Of a DNA stretch of 64,000 nt, positions 26,515-40,400 are shown piece after piece. The position numbers and the translations under genes were made by a program. The notes beneath the pieces are model-generated. The model did not search any database, was not told the origin of the DNA, and saw only the letters and a list, made by a program, of their open reading frames with translations. The stretch lies in assembly GCA_002633005.1 (NCBI GenBank), contig NMRA01000035.1, positions 300,646 to 364,645 on the forward strand, in the 5' to 3' direction. The stretch comes from Phoronis australis (taxonomy: Eukaryota > Phoronida > Phoronidae). Position 1 is the first letter of the stretch, and each line of letters opens with the position of its first letter.

Positions 26515-26890
26515 AATTAATTCAAACAGTTATTGGTATAACATTAGTAAGAAAAATAAGTATCCAGCCCAGTTAGGCTTATTAGTCACTTTAACCACAC
26601 AACTCAGATGTGCCATAAATGCGACGGTTTCTAAGTTCAAAAGCAGACTTGATATATTTGATAAATGGCCTAGGGAAATACTAAAACAGCAGTTTTAACG
26701 TATCTAATCTTCTGAAATCTGCAAAGTTCGGGACTTGAAGTGAAACATTACTAAACAGAATAGACCTCGGCGAGTTATAAAGAGAACAATCAAACACGAA
26801 ATGTATTTCACCGTTTTCATATTTAGACAAAAAGTGGGGAGGAAACACAGGTTTAAAACAATTCGCAGTTTTGTTTCCCTTTAAAAAATT
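26515..26890 (-). pseudogene. LINE 3' fragment (C-terminal RT zinc-knuckle-like end and 3' UTR)
   Basis: On the minus strand the motif IHFVFDCSLYNSPRSILF and following NVSLQVPNFADF match the copy at 47270-47660. HF...C..Y...R is typical of the C-terminus of CR1/L2-like reverse transcriptases. A segment of about 75 bp near its 3' end (about 26515-26590) is inverted relative to the other copy. Confidence 0.7.
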
Positions 26891-27859
26891 TGACAACTTC
26901 TCTTATTCTGTGACACGTTGGGGTCGTTTCCGTTAGTGAATTGATGCCAGAGTGAACCTAAATCGCAATCTTGTACCATCGCCATTAATTGTGCTATCGT
27001 GTTGACAAACCGATAACACCGCCACCTAACGTCAGAAGCTTGAATTTTCATGAGTTGCCAAAATTTCATTTTAATAAACATTTGCCGGGAGTGATAGCTA
27101 TTCCAAACGATCTAAATCTGCACAGGACGTTGGTTTCATTAATACAACGATCCGTGTATTGTTAACGGGGATTACATTAAAAACATGTTTCCGACGCTTA
27201 AGCCGCTGGAACCTGGAATTGAATAATAATACACAGATCGATCTATGTTGCTCGAATGAAAAGAAACAGAACGCTAAGTTTTGTCTCAGTACTAAGATTT
27301 CTTAAATACGTTGCTTTCGCTAAACAATTGTCGTAAAATAGTCCATAAGAAACCGTGATAGTTGCCGCGCAACAACAATTAAGAAAAGAACTGTTTAGTC
27401 AAAAGAAACGTAACGAAAACACCACGTTACCCGTAGCATAGGAAAAAGTGAAATCTTAACTTCAAACCACTCTTAACTATAAAGTGTAAATTTTCATTCA
27501 GTTCAGCCAAGAAATCATGGAATAGTATTGAAATTATTCGATAGTCGCACTTCTTGTCATTTCATTCAGTAACCATAAATGACACGTCATTGAAACGTTA
27601 GACGAATCATACCATGGTTGCAAGGTCAAGCCATGTACTTTGTTGTTTTTACTTTCACCAAAACTTACAACAGGTGCTCAACCACTGTTTTAATGTTTAG
27701 TGGAAACAAAACAAAAACAGCTTCATTAGTAATTTATAACGAATTCTTTCGTGTACGATAAACGATAAACACAGTTATTGGCCACCATTAAAATCACCTA
27801 GACGGGCATTATTAAAGCGTCATATCGCTCTTTTTGGGAGATCAAATCGAACCTTTAAC

Positions 27860-28136
27860 TTATAGTCGGTGTTACAACATTCCATACCGTCACAAGACTT
27901 TATTTCCGTTACAAACAAGAACATCGAAACCACCAGGCAGCAACTCAAGAAAATGTGTTTATTTGGGTTAGCCGTCCTAGAATTCCGAATTCGAAAATGT
28001 CACGTGCACGCATTGCGGGCAACTTGAATTGGTACCGGAAATAGAATCCTATCAGGGTAAGGAATATTATGAGGACGATTTTAATAGAGTTGAAGACCTA
28101 ATTTGATTTTCGTTTTTAGCCATCCAAACAGGTTGA
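27860..28136. mobile_element. MITE family 1 copy, left end decayed
   Basis: The right arm GGAATATTATGAGGACGATT through TTTTTAGCCATCCAAACAGG matches the family, as does the middle AACATCGAAACCACC. The left terminus is hard to see. Confidence 0.55.
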
Positions 28137-28139
28137 AGT

Positions 28140-31100
28140 GCAATTTTAAATTACCCTTTCATCCACCTTTTAAAATTTTCCAGTTAATTCCCAGTTTTGG
28201 AAGCATGTCGACATATCAAGAGTGTTTTTAAAGTCCATGAACTGAACTTACCTATTACACTTTTCAGTATTTTTTATTTGGTTGGCCTACTTTGAGTATC
28301 TTAACAGTTACCATGGTCTTAAAATGCCGCTATGAGTGCTTCGTTTTAGCAAAAAAACGTCATAAATGAACTTTAATGCAAACCGATTTACTCAATTCTT
28401 GTTCAAAAACGACACTTTTTTACATTGAGTAAAGAAAATATTAATTACTTAATTTATGATTGTGCACAATAAAATGCTTGCCACAATTGAATGGCACCGA
28501 ATTCAACATTCTACAAACTATAGCAAGTAAAAAACACGCACTTTTGATGTAGCGTTTTTTGCCAACAGTAACGGCTGCGAAGTTCATTATTTTATGACCG
28601 TAATAAAGTCCTGTGATACTAAAGTGCTGCATATTTGTAAATCGTATATGGTAAGATTAGACTAGTATTTTAAATTCTTTCTCTGATCACTTGTACGTTT
28701 ATACTACGAAAATACAGGAAAAAACTCCCACGCTGAAGAAATATGTTGAACTTTTGTGCAATTCAAAAAACGCCAATGATTACAATAAGAACAAAATTCA
28801 GCTTACGAATGATTGATGAATGGCGCATTCTCGCTATGCTTTCCCATAGCATTTGTAGCATAGATATTTCTTTACAAAAAGAAGTCTGATTCTCTTTGCA
28901 TTTTTTACCGAAATTTAAGAAAGAATATGTTTGCGAAAACATGACTCTTACTTGTGGTAATAAATCAGGCCCGGCATACGTGCCAACCTTTCACCAACCT
29001 CTCATTATTGTAACTATGGCGACGAGGTGTGATGAGCCAATCAGGTGGCTAGAATACCGATACAGCTGAAATTGACTAACTCTCTAGCCGCGTTCCCACA
29101 GTTTAACAGAAATCGAATACGCGTGTGATCACGGTTAGCAGACCATAAATAAGCTATCTACGGAACTTATTATTTTTTATGTTTGTCGAAGTTAACCTAG
29201 AGGGCTCAATTTGTTTATGTTATACTTAAAATTATTTGTTGAAACAGATCAAGACGGCCTTGTCTAAATTTAAAATTATACTGGATACTGTTTTGATTTA
29301 ATCATGATTTTTTGACGGTGTTAATTTTCAGCTGTTGATGTTGATTTCACTTGAGTTGCGCAATTACAAAATTCTGAATGTTTGCATATCGTAATATCTT
29401 GTCGCAAAATACTCGTTATTTTTCAAATTGTACAATAAAGTAAACAAATGACGAAATCACGGTATACTTGTCAGTCCTAATAACAACAACGGCAAACGGT
29501 TCGCTAAGAGAAGTTCTGTAACAAAGGTGTATAAAATGGAGGATTTATTATGAAATTGAACATGTCTAACTTTCAGGCAGATACAAAATTAATCAAGTCT
29601 AACACTTACTACAGTGATTTTGAAAGTAGCGCAACCGTTAACCTTGCTTCATTCCATTTCTGCATGGAGATTAGAGACGACCACTCTTATAATACAACCG
29701 TCATTTATATATATATACTTGTTATGTCTCTTAGCGATCTGCTCAATTGTTGTTAATTGGCGAATCGACATGTACAACAAACGAAGTTGCACTAGTGAAT
29801 TAATATTCTTTTAAATATAGGGAACACTTGTTGTTTAGTAAAAATATCGGCTCTACAATAATTGTATGATTGTCTAAATTAAATTTCATATTCGTGATGA
29901 GGCCAGTTACGTCATAGGTCAAACGCATCAAAACTCTCTTGAGAAACTGTACAGAATATGTAACATTTTATCAAGATTTTAGTTTTCTTACTGTTTCGAA
30001 AAACTACAGACAGTATTGTTTTGTGGCTGATAAAATTGATTTCTGAAAGGACAGTTTTCATGCAAGTTCGATAACCACAGGCACATTTCATTGAAGTTCA
30101 TCTTAATAATCCTAACCGCAGCACGTGGTTGATTCAAACGAATCACAGTTTACGAGTTAACACCATCTCGTTACTGGGATCTTGAACAAAAGGTCCATTT
30201 AGCCACAAGAAGGAACAATGACACTGCACGATACTGAGAAAGAGCAAAATAAACGACTCTAATATTTGTCAAGTTATTTAACTTGAACCAGTAATTACTG
30301 GAAATAATAAGGAACGAGAGTTCACCATTTTCTATATAGCCTGGGTTGAACACTTGGCTAACAGGTACTATTGAGAAAAAGTGATCCTTCACACAAGAGA
30401 GGCGCTTGAGTTAACAATACTAAGTGTGTTAGCAAGCACTTGTGAAAAAATCGATAGCAGTTCTACAAATCTCTCACGGTAGCTCTTGTCGAATTAATCG
30501 TCGACAACCCTCTCCCGTCACAGAACCATGGTTTGGGATTAGCTCTGTAATATGTATGCGCTATAATTATTTATTGTTAACTTTGACTCGGTGGCTGAAG
30601 TAAAAAAATACCTTGTCCGGTAATCCTCGTCGTGCATTGTTACCATGAAAGCGAGTCGCGTGCGTCGTATTTGTTTTGGAACTCAGCGGTAGTTTTATTT
30701 TTATAACGATGTTGAAACGCACCTGATTGTGCGTGAGCCAGATATGATTTATATAGAAGTTTCAAATTGGGGTAGTTTACTATAACAACATGGTGTGTTT
30801 ACTCGAACAAACAATAGGTGTCAGTCTGAATGAACTCCGTGAAACAAAAGCAAGTTGGTCCGTAAATGAGTCAATTAAAGGGTTCGTGATCACTCAACAT
30901 TTTTGACCTTTCATGACAAAGATAAAAATTGATAGATATTATGTCTATCTTATGACATCTCAAGTATTCACACAAACATGACGTGTATCTAAATTGAATT
31001 TTTTAGTGTTTGTGAAATGAAATCACGTGAAAACAAAATTTTATAGTATCGTTTTGACGAAGCTAAACCTTGTTTTCAGAAATTTCTAATTGTTTTAACA

Positions 31101-33345
31101 TTGGGAATGAACTTCTTCTGTTCACTTGGCCCACGCGCGTGGTCGTTGTATTGTTTGTGTTGTTCTTTGTGTAGGACCTTTTATGAAGAATTAAACATTA
31201 GGACGCAATGTAAAATGTATATTTATTTATGAAACGTAACGTACGATTTTGTGCACTGTATGTGAATGAAATTGGATCGAAACGTCGACAGAAATTAAGA
31301 AATTTCATTGAAACTATCAGGTTACATATTTTTCGTAACAGCGCTTCAGCTGGTTGTAGCTTTATTGTGTGTTTGTTTTTGCGTGCAAGGACGATCCGGT
31401 GTTTTGTTATTGATGAATTTCACCTTGAACATTAGACGATAGGATATGCATTGTGATGTGGTTATGTCGTTCACGGCAATGATATGTTGTGATAAGAACT
31501 AGATACTATTCAACTGAAGCGTACGGAATCATTGTTTGGGTCATTCAGAACCAATTTTCTCACGTTGTGAATTTAAATAGCTCAATCGGGTGACGCAAAC
31601 GCCCAATAAAAGCCTCCTATTATGTTTAGGAACAGAGTTTAGGGAGGCGCGATTGTGCGCGTGACCAGTGTTTTTGTAGGGTGTTCTGATTTCGATACTC
31701 GTACAAAAGATGACATTGGCAAAATTATGGTGATTAGTATGAATGTTTTTACAAGTTTGCTTTTGTAATGATATCGTAGTTTAGTGAGCGGCATTAGCGG
31801 ATGCTACATTTCGCGTTAATTGTTTCACATCCGGCATGTGTTTCCATCTATTGCCTTTCTCATACAAAATGCCGTCTTTACAGACGAGTTCTTTGCACAC
31901 AATTGCAAAGGCAGTCGATTGATGACAAAATTATGAAGAAACGATACTTTTGAAAGCAATCCCAGGGTTTGTAATCAAGTTCTGACTACTGTCTGCCTAA
32001 CCCAAATTATCGAGCGGGACCACTCGAGAGGAACCCTGTCCACTGTCCAGAAAATACTTAGGTCTACATGGTCTGGCGCAAACCGAAAGCTACAAGCTGA
32101 GCTGAATTTCTCAAGTGATCGATAGCTGAGTTGACAGCTCACGTCAGTGCGGGAAAATACGACAGTTGGATGAACTCGTCTCTAGTTCAAATTGTTCTCT
32201 TGTCGTAAGCTCTTGGTTCAGTTATCGTTCACCCAAGGCAGGCACTGTAGCAGCTCAGCTCGTAGGTCTCCTCATGGCGCGCACTTTTCGGTCACTGGCA
32301 TCAAAATTGTTAGTCGGTAACTAACCAACCCTTGAAAAGTAAATTTGTTTACACAGCCAAGTATTGGCTATAAAATTGTATGCAGTATGCAGGGTAGATT
32401 TCGTGGCATGGACACTCTTTGTGCGTGGTAAGAGTTCTTTCAGTAAGTGACAGTAATATATGGAGAGTAGGCCTACTCCGTGGTCAGATTACAATTGCCA
32501 CGTCTTGATTTCACAAGTTTATATTCGCTAGTCGTTTTCTAGAATACCATGGACATTTTTCAAAAAGCTGCAGGAATTATTTTATAACACGTTTTGAAGC
32601 TGCACACAGTATGACCAGTCTTTTGCTTTTGATCGAGGCAGTTTGGATTGATATTTTGGGCGACAGAGTTTTTTAATTTTAATTGGATAAATCACTGCAA
32701 ATAATGAACTTGCCTGAATGATCTTCGAACAAATTAACGTTGTGCTATTTTGGTATTCCCTGAATGGTCCTTTTGGTCGATGACAGGAATCGTCTCCTGT
32801 TATGACCTGCGGTGTCAAATTTCTCAGTGTCCCTTGTTTTTTGCTCAATGTCATCACAGTTTCTTGCATACCACCCGGACTTCCGTTTTACCCGTCCCCC
32901 TTTGGCCACGAAGAGCCCTGTGACTGCAAGGCAGGGCACCTAATTTGCAAGGGTCCCTTAGCAGCAGCTCAGTTTGGTTTATGCCCCAGCATTGATAATG
33001 TGGAAAGGAGCGAGTTATATTTCGTGTTGGTGAGTCATCAGGTCATCAGGCTTATAAATTGCCTCAAGGCATAAGGCAAGAAACAAAAGGTAAATCACTG
33101 TTCAGTAGCCTACTCATCTGTCCCTAGATGCGGAAGATCAATCATGTGATATGCTGAAAGGGTTTTTGAACGAAGACTTATTTGCGCGTTAAAAGTGCTT
33201 ATTCAACACTTAGATTTGGTTAGTCTGCGCGAAGAAATGATCATTCGACAAAGAACAAAGATGTTGCGGTACGCATACCTGCACTCAGTCTGCGTACTTT
33301 ATTTCAGTACCTGCTAAACCCAATAGATCGATGGGTGTCACTTAC
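28140..33345. other. Intergenic, no gene recognised
   Basis: No repeats or coding motifs seen, only short random ORFs. The missing first exon of the TMEM72-like gene could lie here or further downstream. Confidence 0.5.
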
Positions 33346-33519
33346 CATAACTACTGAAGGAACCTGATGAGGCTTCCTGATCCTGTATGCCTGCCCTCTG
33401 GACAAAATTCGTACAATGACCATTTCTGACGTGTGTAAAATAATCAGGCAACCGGAAATTTCGGTCAAGACAAACATTTTAGTCAGCTCATCGTCCAATA
33501 GAAAAACACAACAAAACAA
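33346..33519 (-). other. Orphan exon candidate
   Basis: A minus-strand frame with a hydrophobic, coding-like stretch (MFVLTEISGCLIILHTSEMV, later YRIRKPHQVPSVVM) runs straight into a consensus donor ATG|GTAAGTGA at 33345. No joining exon or known family was recognised. Confidence 0.25.
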
Positions 33520-35233
33520 GTTGCATCGACAGATGTACAGATCAAATGAGATTGAAAGAAGAAACTGGCATCAATAATTCACGGGAGCAAGTAAAGAGAA
33601 TTTCCAATTGCCCGATAAAATCACAAAGATCCCCATTCAGGGCACCACACCATCAAGACATTCGGACCCGACAACCAAGGATATGAGAATTATTCAACCA
33701 TACAGTATTATTGACCGGATTGGCAAGCTTGAAAATCACTATTAATGAACCATATTCGATATTGTCATAATGGCAAAATTATTGATATTTTTGCCCAAAG
33801 AATCTCGAGAATAGTAAAGTACATAGATCGTTAATGGGAAGGCACACAATCAGAAAGTGTGAAGTTTTCCTCCGTCGCTGCATGTGGAACCGATTGTCTG
33901 ATGTAATACTTATGACCTGTATTATGTGTTGAATCAGTCTTTTCGACAAAGGATTTCAAAGTCGTCGAAATCTTGCCCAAATGTTTTCGCGATTTTTGAA
34001 ATCCAAGTTTAACTCTGAAACCATAACAGTTTAGCAATGGAATGCACAATTCTAAAAATTTCAGAAAATTTCTCATTTTAGGGGAGTTCCAAAACTCGCC
34101 GTGTGATATCCAAAAGGCATGCTCTTATGGGATACCCGCGCTCGACATTTGTGCGTATGCCTTCTGGAGTACCCGGAAAATTTCTGCATGTGGAGATAAC
34201 TCTGGCCAGTTAGATAACGCGCTAGTGTTGCTTGCGAAGTAAATGCCGCATGCCAGGTGCAATGCAAATGTACTCTTTTCCTTAACGCGTGGGCCCATTA
34301 GGCGATTGTCCGGGGCTCCCACTATAATAATAGCGTGATGCAATCACTCTTTGTTTCGGCGAGATAAATATTAGTTAAAACACGAAGAGTTATGTAGAAC
34401 CTTAGTTATTGATAAGTGTGTGTATTCAGCCAAATGTCCCAAAATTATATAAATATTAACTCAGTAAATGTATACATATCTGTAAGTAAATTTTGACATT
34501 TCACTTATCACTTGGTTATCTCTTTTTAGTAAAATTTAGCAAAAAGTTACATTAGTAATAAAAAAAAGTATCAGTAAATAACCAAATTCCGTTTCACCTT
34601 AATGTTTACGATCGAAACTAAAAAACGCTGCTACAATTTTCTAAATTTTAATTATGTTTTCGTTTCATGCAATTTTTATTTTTTCATTAAAATATATATG
34701 TTCTATTTCCGTTATAGCCCCTCATGCAAAAGTGATAGAATCTGAAAGCATGATATGAACCCGATCAGCCACTTCCGAGATACGTTGTTCCGAAATTAGC
34801 CAAGGATACAAAGTTACCACTTAGACCTATAGGTGGCGCTGTGGCAAAGGCTACAGCACGGTGACGGGGGAGGGATTTCAAAATTTTTCTGCCATGATAA
34901 AACTTGGTTTTCCAGGGAAGATGAACTCAAGATTTTAATGCCTCACGGCTCCCTGCAGAAATGTGAAGAAACTGATTAAGGTTACAAAAAAATTGTGCAT
35001 GACATTAATTCGCTAAACATTTTAAATCAGTCATTTGTGAGTGACGAGTAGAGCTGTCTCCTCAAGTTGAACTGCTGTTGGTGTTTGGGCCCCGACTCAT
35101 TTTCCCCATTTGGGAAACTATTAGCCATTTCATTGTCTCAAAAATATACTCAATGATCAACAAAAAATTGTTCGTAGTGCTAGCTTAGGTCAACAATAAT
35201 TTTCCGAAAGCACTTGAATCACCCTAGTGACTG
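33520..35233. other. Intergenic, no gene recognised
   Basis: AT-rich, with no motif that I could assign. Confidence 0.5.
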
Positions 35234-36502
35234 AGTCGGGCTGCAATGGCAAATGACGGTCGGCCCCGTATGTCGACTCTGAGAACGATCGTGCGATGAC
35301 TGACCCGCGCTATAGCCTACTACTACCGTAACTAGTCACGTCGATATTCGCACACTACTAATTCAGTAGGCCTAAGATTCTAAATAAAATTACGTAGTTT
35401 TCCAGCGGATCTTCAATTTAGATTAACAGTACATGCCACCGTACGGGCCTCGCGCCCCGGGGACAACTCATTTCCGGCAAAGCACGGTCCACATTCACAC
35501 AGAATTGGTGCTGAAGTATTATGATAGGATTGAAACGCGACGACTTTAGTGACTAGTAACCACCGTCTTATAGTTGAATAACGGTCAGTGCCATAAAATA
35601 TTTGGAGATCCCATCACATTGCTGTCGTACGGGTGTTTCCAAATTGCCCGGCGCCGGGGCCCCGCCCCGCGATCGGTGGCCCGTGTTTATCAGGGAATCT
35701 AATCGGAGGTTCCATTGTGCAGCGTAACGTAATACCGGAACGGCAATAAAACACTGGAGTGAAACTCAGGTTATTTTGGTTTCTGAATTTGAATTGCCAA
35801 AATGTTATTTTACCCGAAAAAACGATAAAACAATATTTAACTGAAAACTACCCGAAAGAAACATGACAAAACTAGCCAAAATAGATGCGTTAAGTTTCGC
35901 CGGGTTCTCTCGTTCCAGTTGGTGAATGGTAGTAGGCCTACACTGTAACTCATTTAAATCTAGGACCCAATGCAATGTTAAGTTTATTGGGCCTCATGAG
36001 CGCCGGCCGGGGCACTCAGTGATGACTAGTTGGCAGGCCAATCGCCATCAGCCATTTATGTTATCATTTCTTATGTCAAACATTCTGTTGGTAGGGGGTT
36101 CCCTGAGTGCATTTGCTTTGTCCGGCGGTGCGAGTGAGGCAAGAGTGAACCGGCAAGTCAGTGCAATGACCCACGTTGTTGGGAGCAAAGTGAACTCAGT
36201 CACAGGCAACCCTCCTAGTCTGGGACTTGGCTTTCAGTTTTATTCTATCCACAAGATGTCGCGACGACTTATTTACTACCTCCGTCTATGAAGAAGCTTA
36301 GGAACAGCTTCCGGTCACTAATTTTTATGGATGCATGCCATCTTCACACCAAGGAATCGACATGGGCAGCGCTTGGTGTTCGAAGGATTGCTGCCTTGAA
36401 TACTTTGTTTGGATCTGTAGATTTTGGGGAGTCGTTACAGCAATAGGTGAAATGGCTGATTCCGATATTTGTCCAACACATTTCAAACGTCTTGACAACT
36501 AG
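35234..36502. repeat. 1.27-kb duplication, copy 1
   Basis: Runs from AGTCGGGCTGCAAT to CTTGACAACTAG and is repeated at 36539-37779 with clustered indels in GC-rich parts. A single N directly follows at 36503. It carries an unrecognised ORF at 35926-36291 (121 aa, with hydrophobic segment MLSFLMSNILLVGGSLSAFA), kept but altered in copy 2. Confidence 0.9.
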
Positions 36503-36503
36503 N
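36503..36503. other. Single undetermined base at duplication junction
   Basis: One N directly after the end of duplication copy 1. The other Ns in the window are at 39714 (the other duplication junction) and 5076 (inside a G-rich run). Confidence 0.95.
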
Positions 36504-36538
36504 GCGGATGACCTAGTTTACGAATTGCTGGTAATGTT

Positions 36539-37779
36539 AGTCGGGCTGCAATCACTATGGCAAGAATGTCGACCCCGTATGTCGGAACTCTGAGAATCGT
36601 GCGATGAGCCGCGCTATAGCCTACTACTACCGTAACTATAGTCACGTCGATATTCGCACACTACTAATTCAGTAAAATTGCGTAGTTTTCCAGCGGATCT
36701 TCAATTTAGATTATCAGTACGTGCCACCGTACGGGCCTCGCGCCGACAAAAAGTTAAAATTTCCGGCAGCTCGGTCCCGACATTCACACAGAATTGGTGC
36801 TGAAGTATTATGATAGGATTGAAACGCGACGACTTTAGTGACTAGTAACTACCGTCTTATAGTTGAATAACGGTCAGTGCCATAAAATATTTGGAGATCC
36901 CATCACATTGCTGTACGGGTGCCGGCAAACTTAATTGCCCGGCGGGCCCCGCGATCGGCGGTGGCCCGTGTTTATCAGGGAATCTAATCGGAGGGTTCCA
37001 TTGTGCAGCGTAACGTAATACCGGAGCGGCAATAAAACACTGGAGTAAAACTCAGGTTATTTTGGCTTCTGAATTTGAATTGCCAAAATGTTAGTACCCG
37101 AAAAGAACATGATAAAACAATATTTAATACCCGAAAACATTAATACCCGAAAGAAACATGACAAAACTAGCCAAAATAGATGCGTTAAGTTTCGCCGGGT
37201 TCTCTAGTTCCAGTTGGTGAATGGTAGTAGACCTACACTGTAACTCATTTAAATCTAGGACCCAATGCAATGTTAAGTTTATTGGGCCTCATGAGTGTAG
37301 GGTATTGGCAGGCCAATCGTGCCATCAGCCATTTATGTTATCATTTCTTATGTCAAACATTCTGTTGGTAGGGGGTTCCCTGAGTGCATTTGCTTTGTCC
37401 GGCGGTGCGAGTGAGGCAAGAGTGAACCGGCAAGTCAGTGCAATGACCCACGTTGTTGGGAGCAAAGTTAACTCACGGCAGGCAACTCTTCCCGGTCTGG
37501 GACTTGGCTGTCAGTTTTATTCTATCCACAAGATGTCGCGACGACTTATTTACTACCTCCGTCTATGAAGAAGCTTAGGAACAGCTTCCGGTCACTAATT
37601 TTTATGGATGCATGCCATCTTCACACCAAGGAATCGACATGGGCAGCGCTTGGTGTTCGAAGGATTGCTGCCTTGAATACTTTGTTTGGATCTGTAGATT
37701 TTGGGGAGTCGTTACAGCAATAGGTGAAATGGCTGATTCCGATATTTGTCCAACACATTTCAAACGTCTTGACAACTAG
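36539..37779. repeat. 1.24-kb duplication, copy 2
   Basis: Second copy of the 35234-36502 unit, with the related ORF at 37221-37568 (115 aa). The ORF stays open although the two copies differ by several unequal indels. I do not recognise the protein. Confidence 0.9.
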
Positions 37780-38439
37780 CAGTTGCAGACTAGTCAGAGT
37801 GATCAGAATGAGTGATCACCGTCTCTAGCTGACCCACACGGTGGGCATACACCGTAAGCTTTTCAACAAATTATGCCTCACACTGACTAAAACATCAAAG
37901 TTGCGTTGTTGTAAATACTTTTCGCACATAGAGTCATAGAGGGACACTTTAGGAGGCCGTCGATGTATTTAATTTCTTCCAACAGCAAGAAATCCTCCTG
38001 CCTCCTGTTATCAAACGGGGATATGGCATCATATCACCTGCTGCCCGCAGTGTTAAAATGATGAGTTACCAATTATGAACTGAATGGGGACCCACTCAAA
38101 GAAAAAGTTTGATAACGGGAGCATTTGTTCGAGTTGAAAGGAATTAAATACATTGACGGACTCCTTAGGTGTCCCGCTATGCATATTTATTACAATGTGA
38201 CTTTGATATACTAATCATTGTGAGGCATAGTTCACCGAAAAGCTCCTATAGAAGCTCAACAGTCTCTACTGAGCCAACTAGAGACTGTGGTCACTATCTA
38301 GTAGTAGACAAGTCCTTCTTCTTGGTTCAAGTGACCACACTCTCTCCAGAGTATTATGTCACTGTATAACAATGGATATCAACAAAGATGAAAACAATTA
38401 TAACAAGTTTAAAAATACATTCATAGTGGACGTCACTTC

Positions 38440-38760
38440 AGAGACCAGTTAACATAGCTAGATCGTTTACAGATAGGGCAGACAATACTTCACAATGGCA
38501 GATAGCTTGCTGACAAAGATGTCAAGAGAAGGGGCTGAAGTAATGTAGACTGGCAAGCTATTCCATTCAGCGACTGTTGTAGGAAAGAATGTCTTTTTCT
38601 TGTAACCTGTCCTCATTTACTGGAATCCTATAATTGGGTGATCTCATGGTACAGATGCCAAGAAGAGCAGGAACTGTTTCAGGGATAACATCAGTCATGT
38701 CAGTAGTGAATACAAATAGATCACCCATTGCCCAGCATTTTGAACTACAAAACAAGCCAT
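38440..38760 (-). pseudogene. LINE reverse transcriptase C-terminal fragment, frameshifted
   Basis: On the minus strand, VIPETVPALLGICTMRSPNY then, after a frameshift near 38605, TFFPTTVAEWNSLPVYITS and FVSKLSAIVKYCL. The FFPxTxxxWNxLP block is a hallmark of the C-terminus of many metazoan LINE ORF2 proteins. Confidence 0.65.
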
Positions 38761-39026
38761 ACTTTTTGTTGACAATGTTTGTTATATGGCAAAAGTTGTC
38801 TCTCTCTTCAATTTACCATTGACTCCCACTTTAAAAAGTGGTAAATTGACAAATTAAGCTCCTATGGCTCGGCATAGATTCGTTTAATGTTTTAATTCTT
38901 GTGTAAGTTTGCAAGGAGTTGGAGAAGCCAGCTTGTTTTACGGCCATCCTGAGATGTGCCTCCAAATAATTAGACAACTTTTTCGAGATAAGGTTGTGTC
39001 CCGTTCTTGCCATTTAACTTGTGCTG

Positions 39027-39713
39027 TAGGAGTAATATGACCGTTATAGTCCAAGCTTGAGCTACAGTCCATTTTTTGTCAAATTACCATAAAAACCATG
39101 AAAGCCATCATTTGTCACATTGGTCAGTGTTCGCCCAAGGGTCATCCTGATGAAGCCTGTATGCCGGAAGATTTTTGGTTGGCAAGTTACATTTAACCCT
39201 AGCTAAACTATTAATGCTACAATACTATGTGCACCTTATGAGTGTAGATGGACACCTTTGGACGTACTAGGAGTCTTTAAATCCTTCCAGCTTGGAAAAA
39301 TACTACCACAATCAGCTTTTCCTCGAGTAGTCCTTTGTTTCTTCAACGAAATTGAAGACTGGACGCTATTGCAGTCAATCTGCTTGAGGCCAAACAGAAA
39401 TGTACAGAGGGTTATGGGGCGGTAACCTGTCTGCCTGCCACACCGAGACTCTCGGAGAGGCGGCACCACAGATGGCGACCTGCCCTACACTTACAAAAAT
39501 TAAGGCCCGATGGGCCCACCTTTCAAATGTTTTGCGTTCCGTGTCGATGTCATGGGGCTCATTAAAACAATCTAGAGAACATTCAATTTCACCAGCTCTG
39601 AATGATGCTCACTGTTTTGAAAAATTACGTAGATGTGGTTAATAATTTATTCTTTTTTCAATTTGGAAAGTACGGGAATACAAACAATGAATGAAACTAA
39701 GGATTTTGATATC
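39027..39713. repeat. 687-bp near-identical duplication, copy 1
   Basis: Copies 39027-39713 and 39715-40400 differ at only a handful of bases and are separated by exactly one N (39714). Both hold the same pair of overlapping short ORFs, neither recognised. Confidence 0.95.
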
Positions 39714-39714
39714 N

Positions 39715-40400
39715 TGGGAGTAATATGACCGTTATAGTCTAAGCTTGAGCTACAGTCCATTTTTTGTCAAATTACCATAAAAACCATGAAAGGCATCATT
39801 TGTCACATGATCAGTGTTCGCCCAAGGGTCATCCTGATGAAGCCTGTATGCCGGAAGATTTTTGGTTGGCAAGTTACATTTAACCCTAGCTAAACTATTA
39901 ATGCTACAATACTATGTGCACCTTATGAGTGTAGATGGACACCTTTGGATGTACTAGGAGTCTTTAAATCCTTCCAGCTTGGAAAAATACTACCACAATC
40001 AGCTTTTCCTCGAGTAGTCCTTTGTTTCTTCAACGAAATTGAAGACTGGACGCTATTACAGTCAATCTGCTTGAGGCCAAACAGAAATGTACAGAGGGTT
40101 ATGGGGCGGTAACCTGTCTGCCTGCCACACCGAGACTCTCGGAGAGGCGGCACCACAGATGGCGACCTGCCCTACACTTACAAAAATTAAGGCCCGATGG
40201 GCCCACCTTTCAAATGTTTTGCGTTCCGTGTCGATGTCATGGGGCTCATTAAAACAATCTAGAGAACTTTCAATTTCACCAGCTCTGAATGATGCTCACT
40301 GTTTTGAAAAATTACGTAGATGTGGTTAATAATTTATTCTTTTTTCAATTTGGAAAGTACGGGAATACAAACAATGAATGAAACTAAGGATTTTGATATC
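39715..40400. repeat. 686-bp near-identical duplication, copy 2
   Basis: Second copy of 39027-39713. Unique sequence resumes right after GATATC at 40400. Confidence 0.95.

Noticed and set aside
32582-33074. Overlapping ORFs on both strands as a possible TMEM72 first exon
   Set aside because: None ends in the required phase at a good donor with a TMEM72-like N-terminus.
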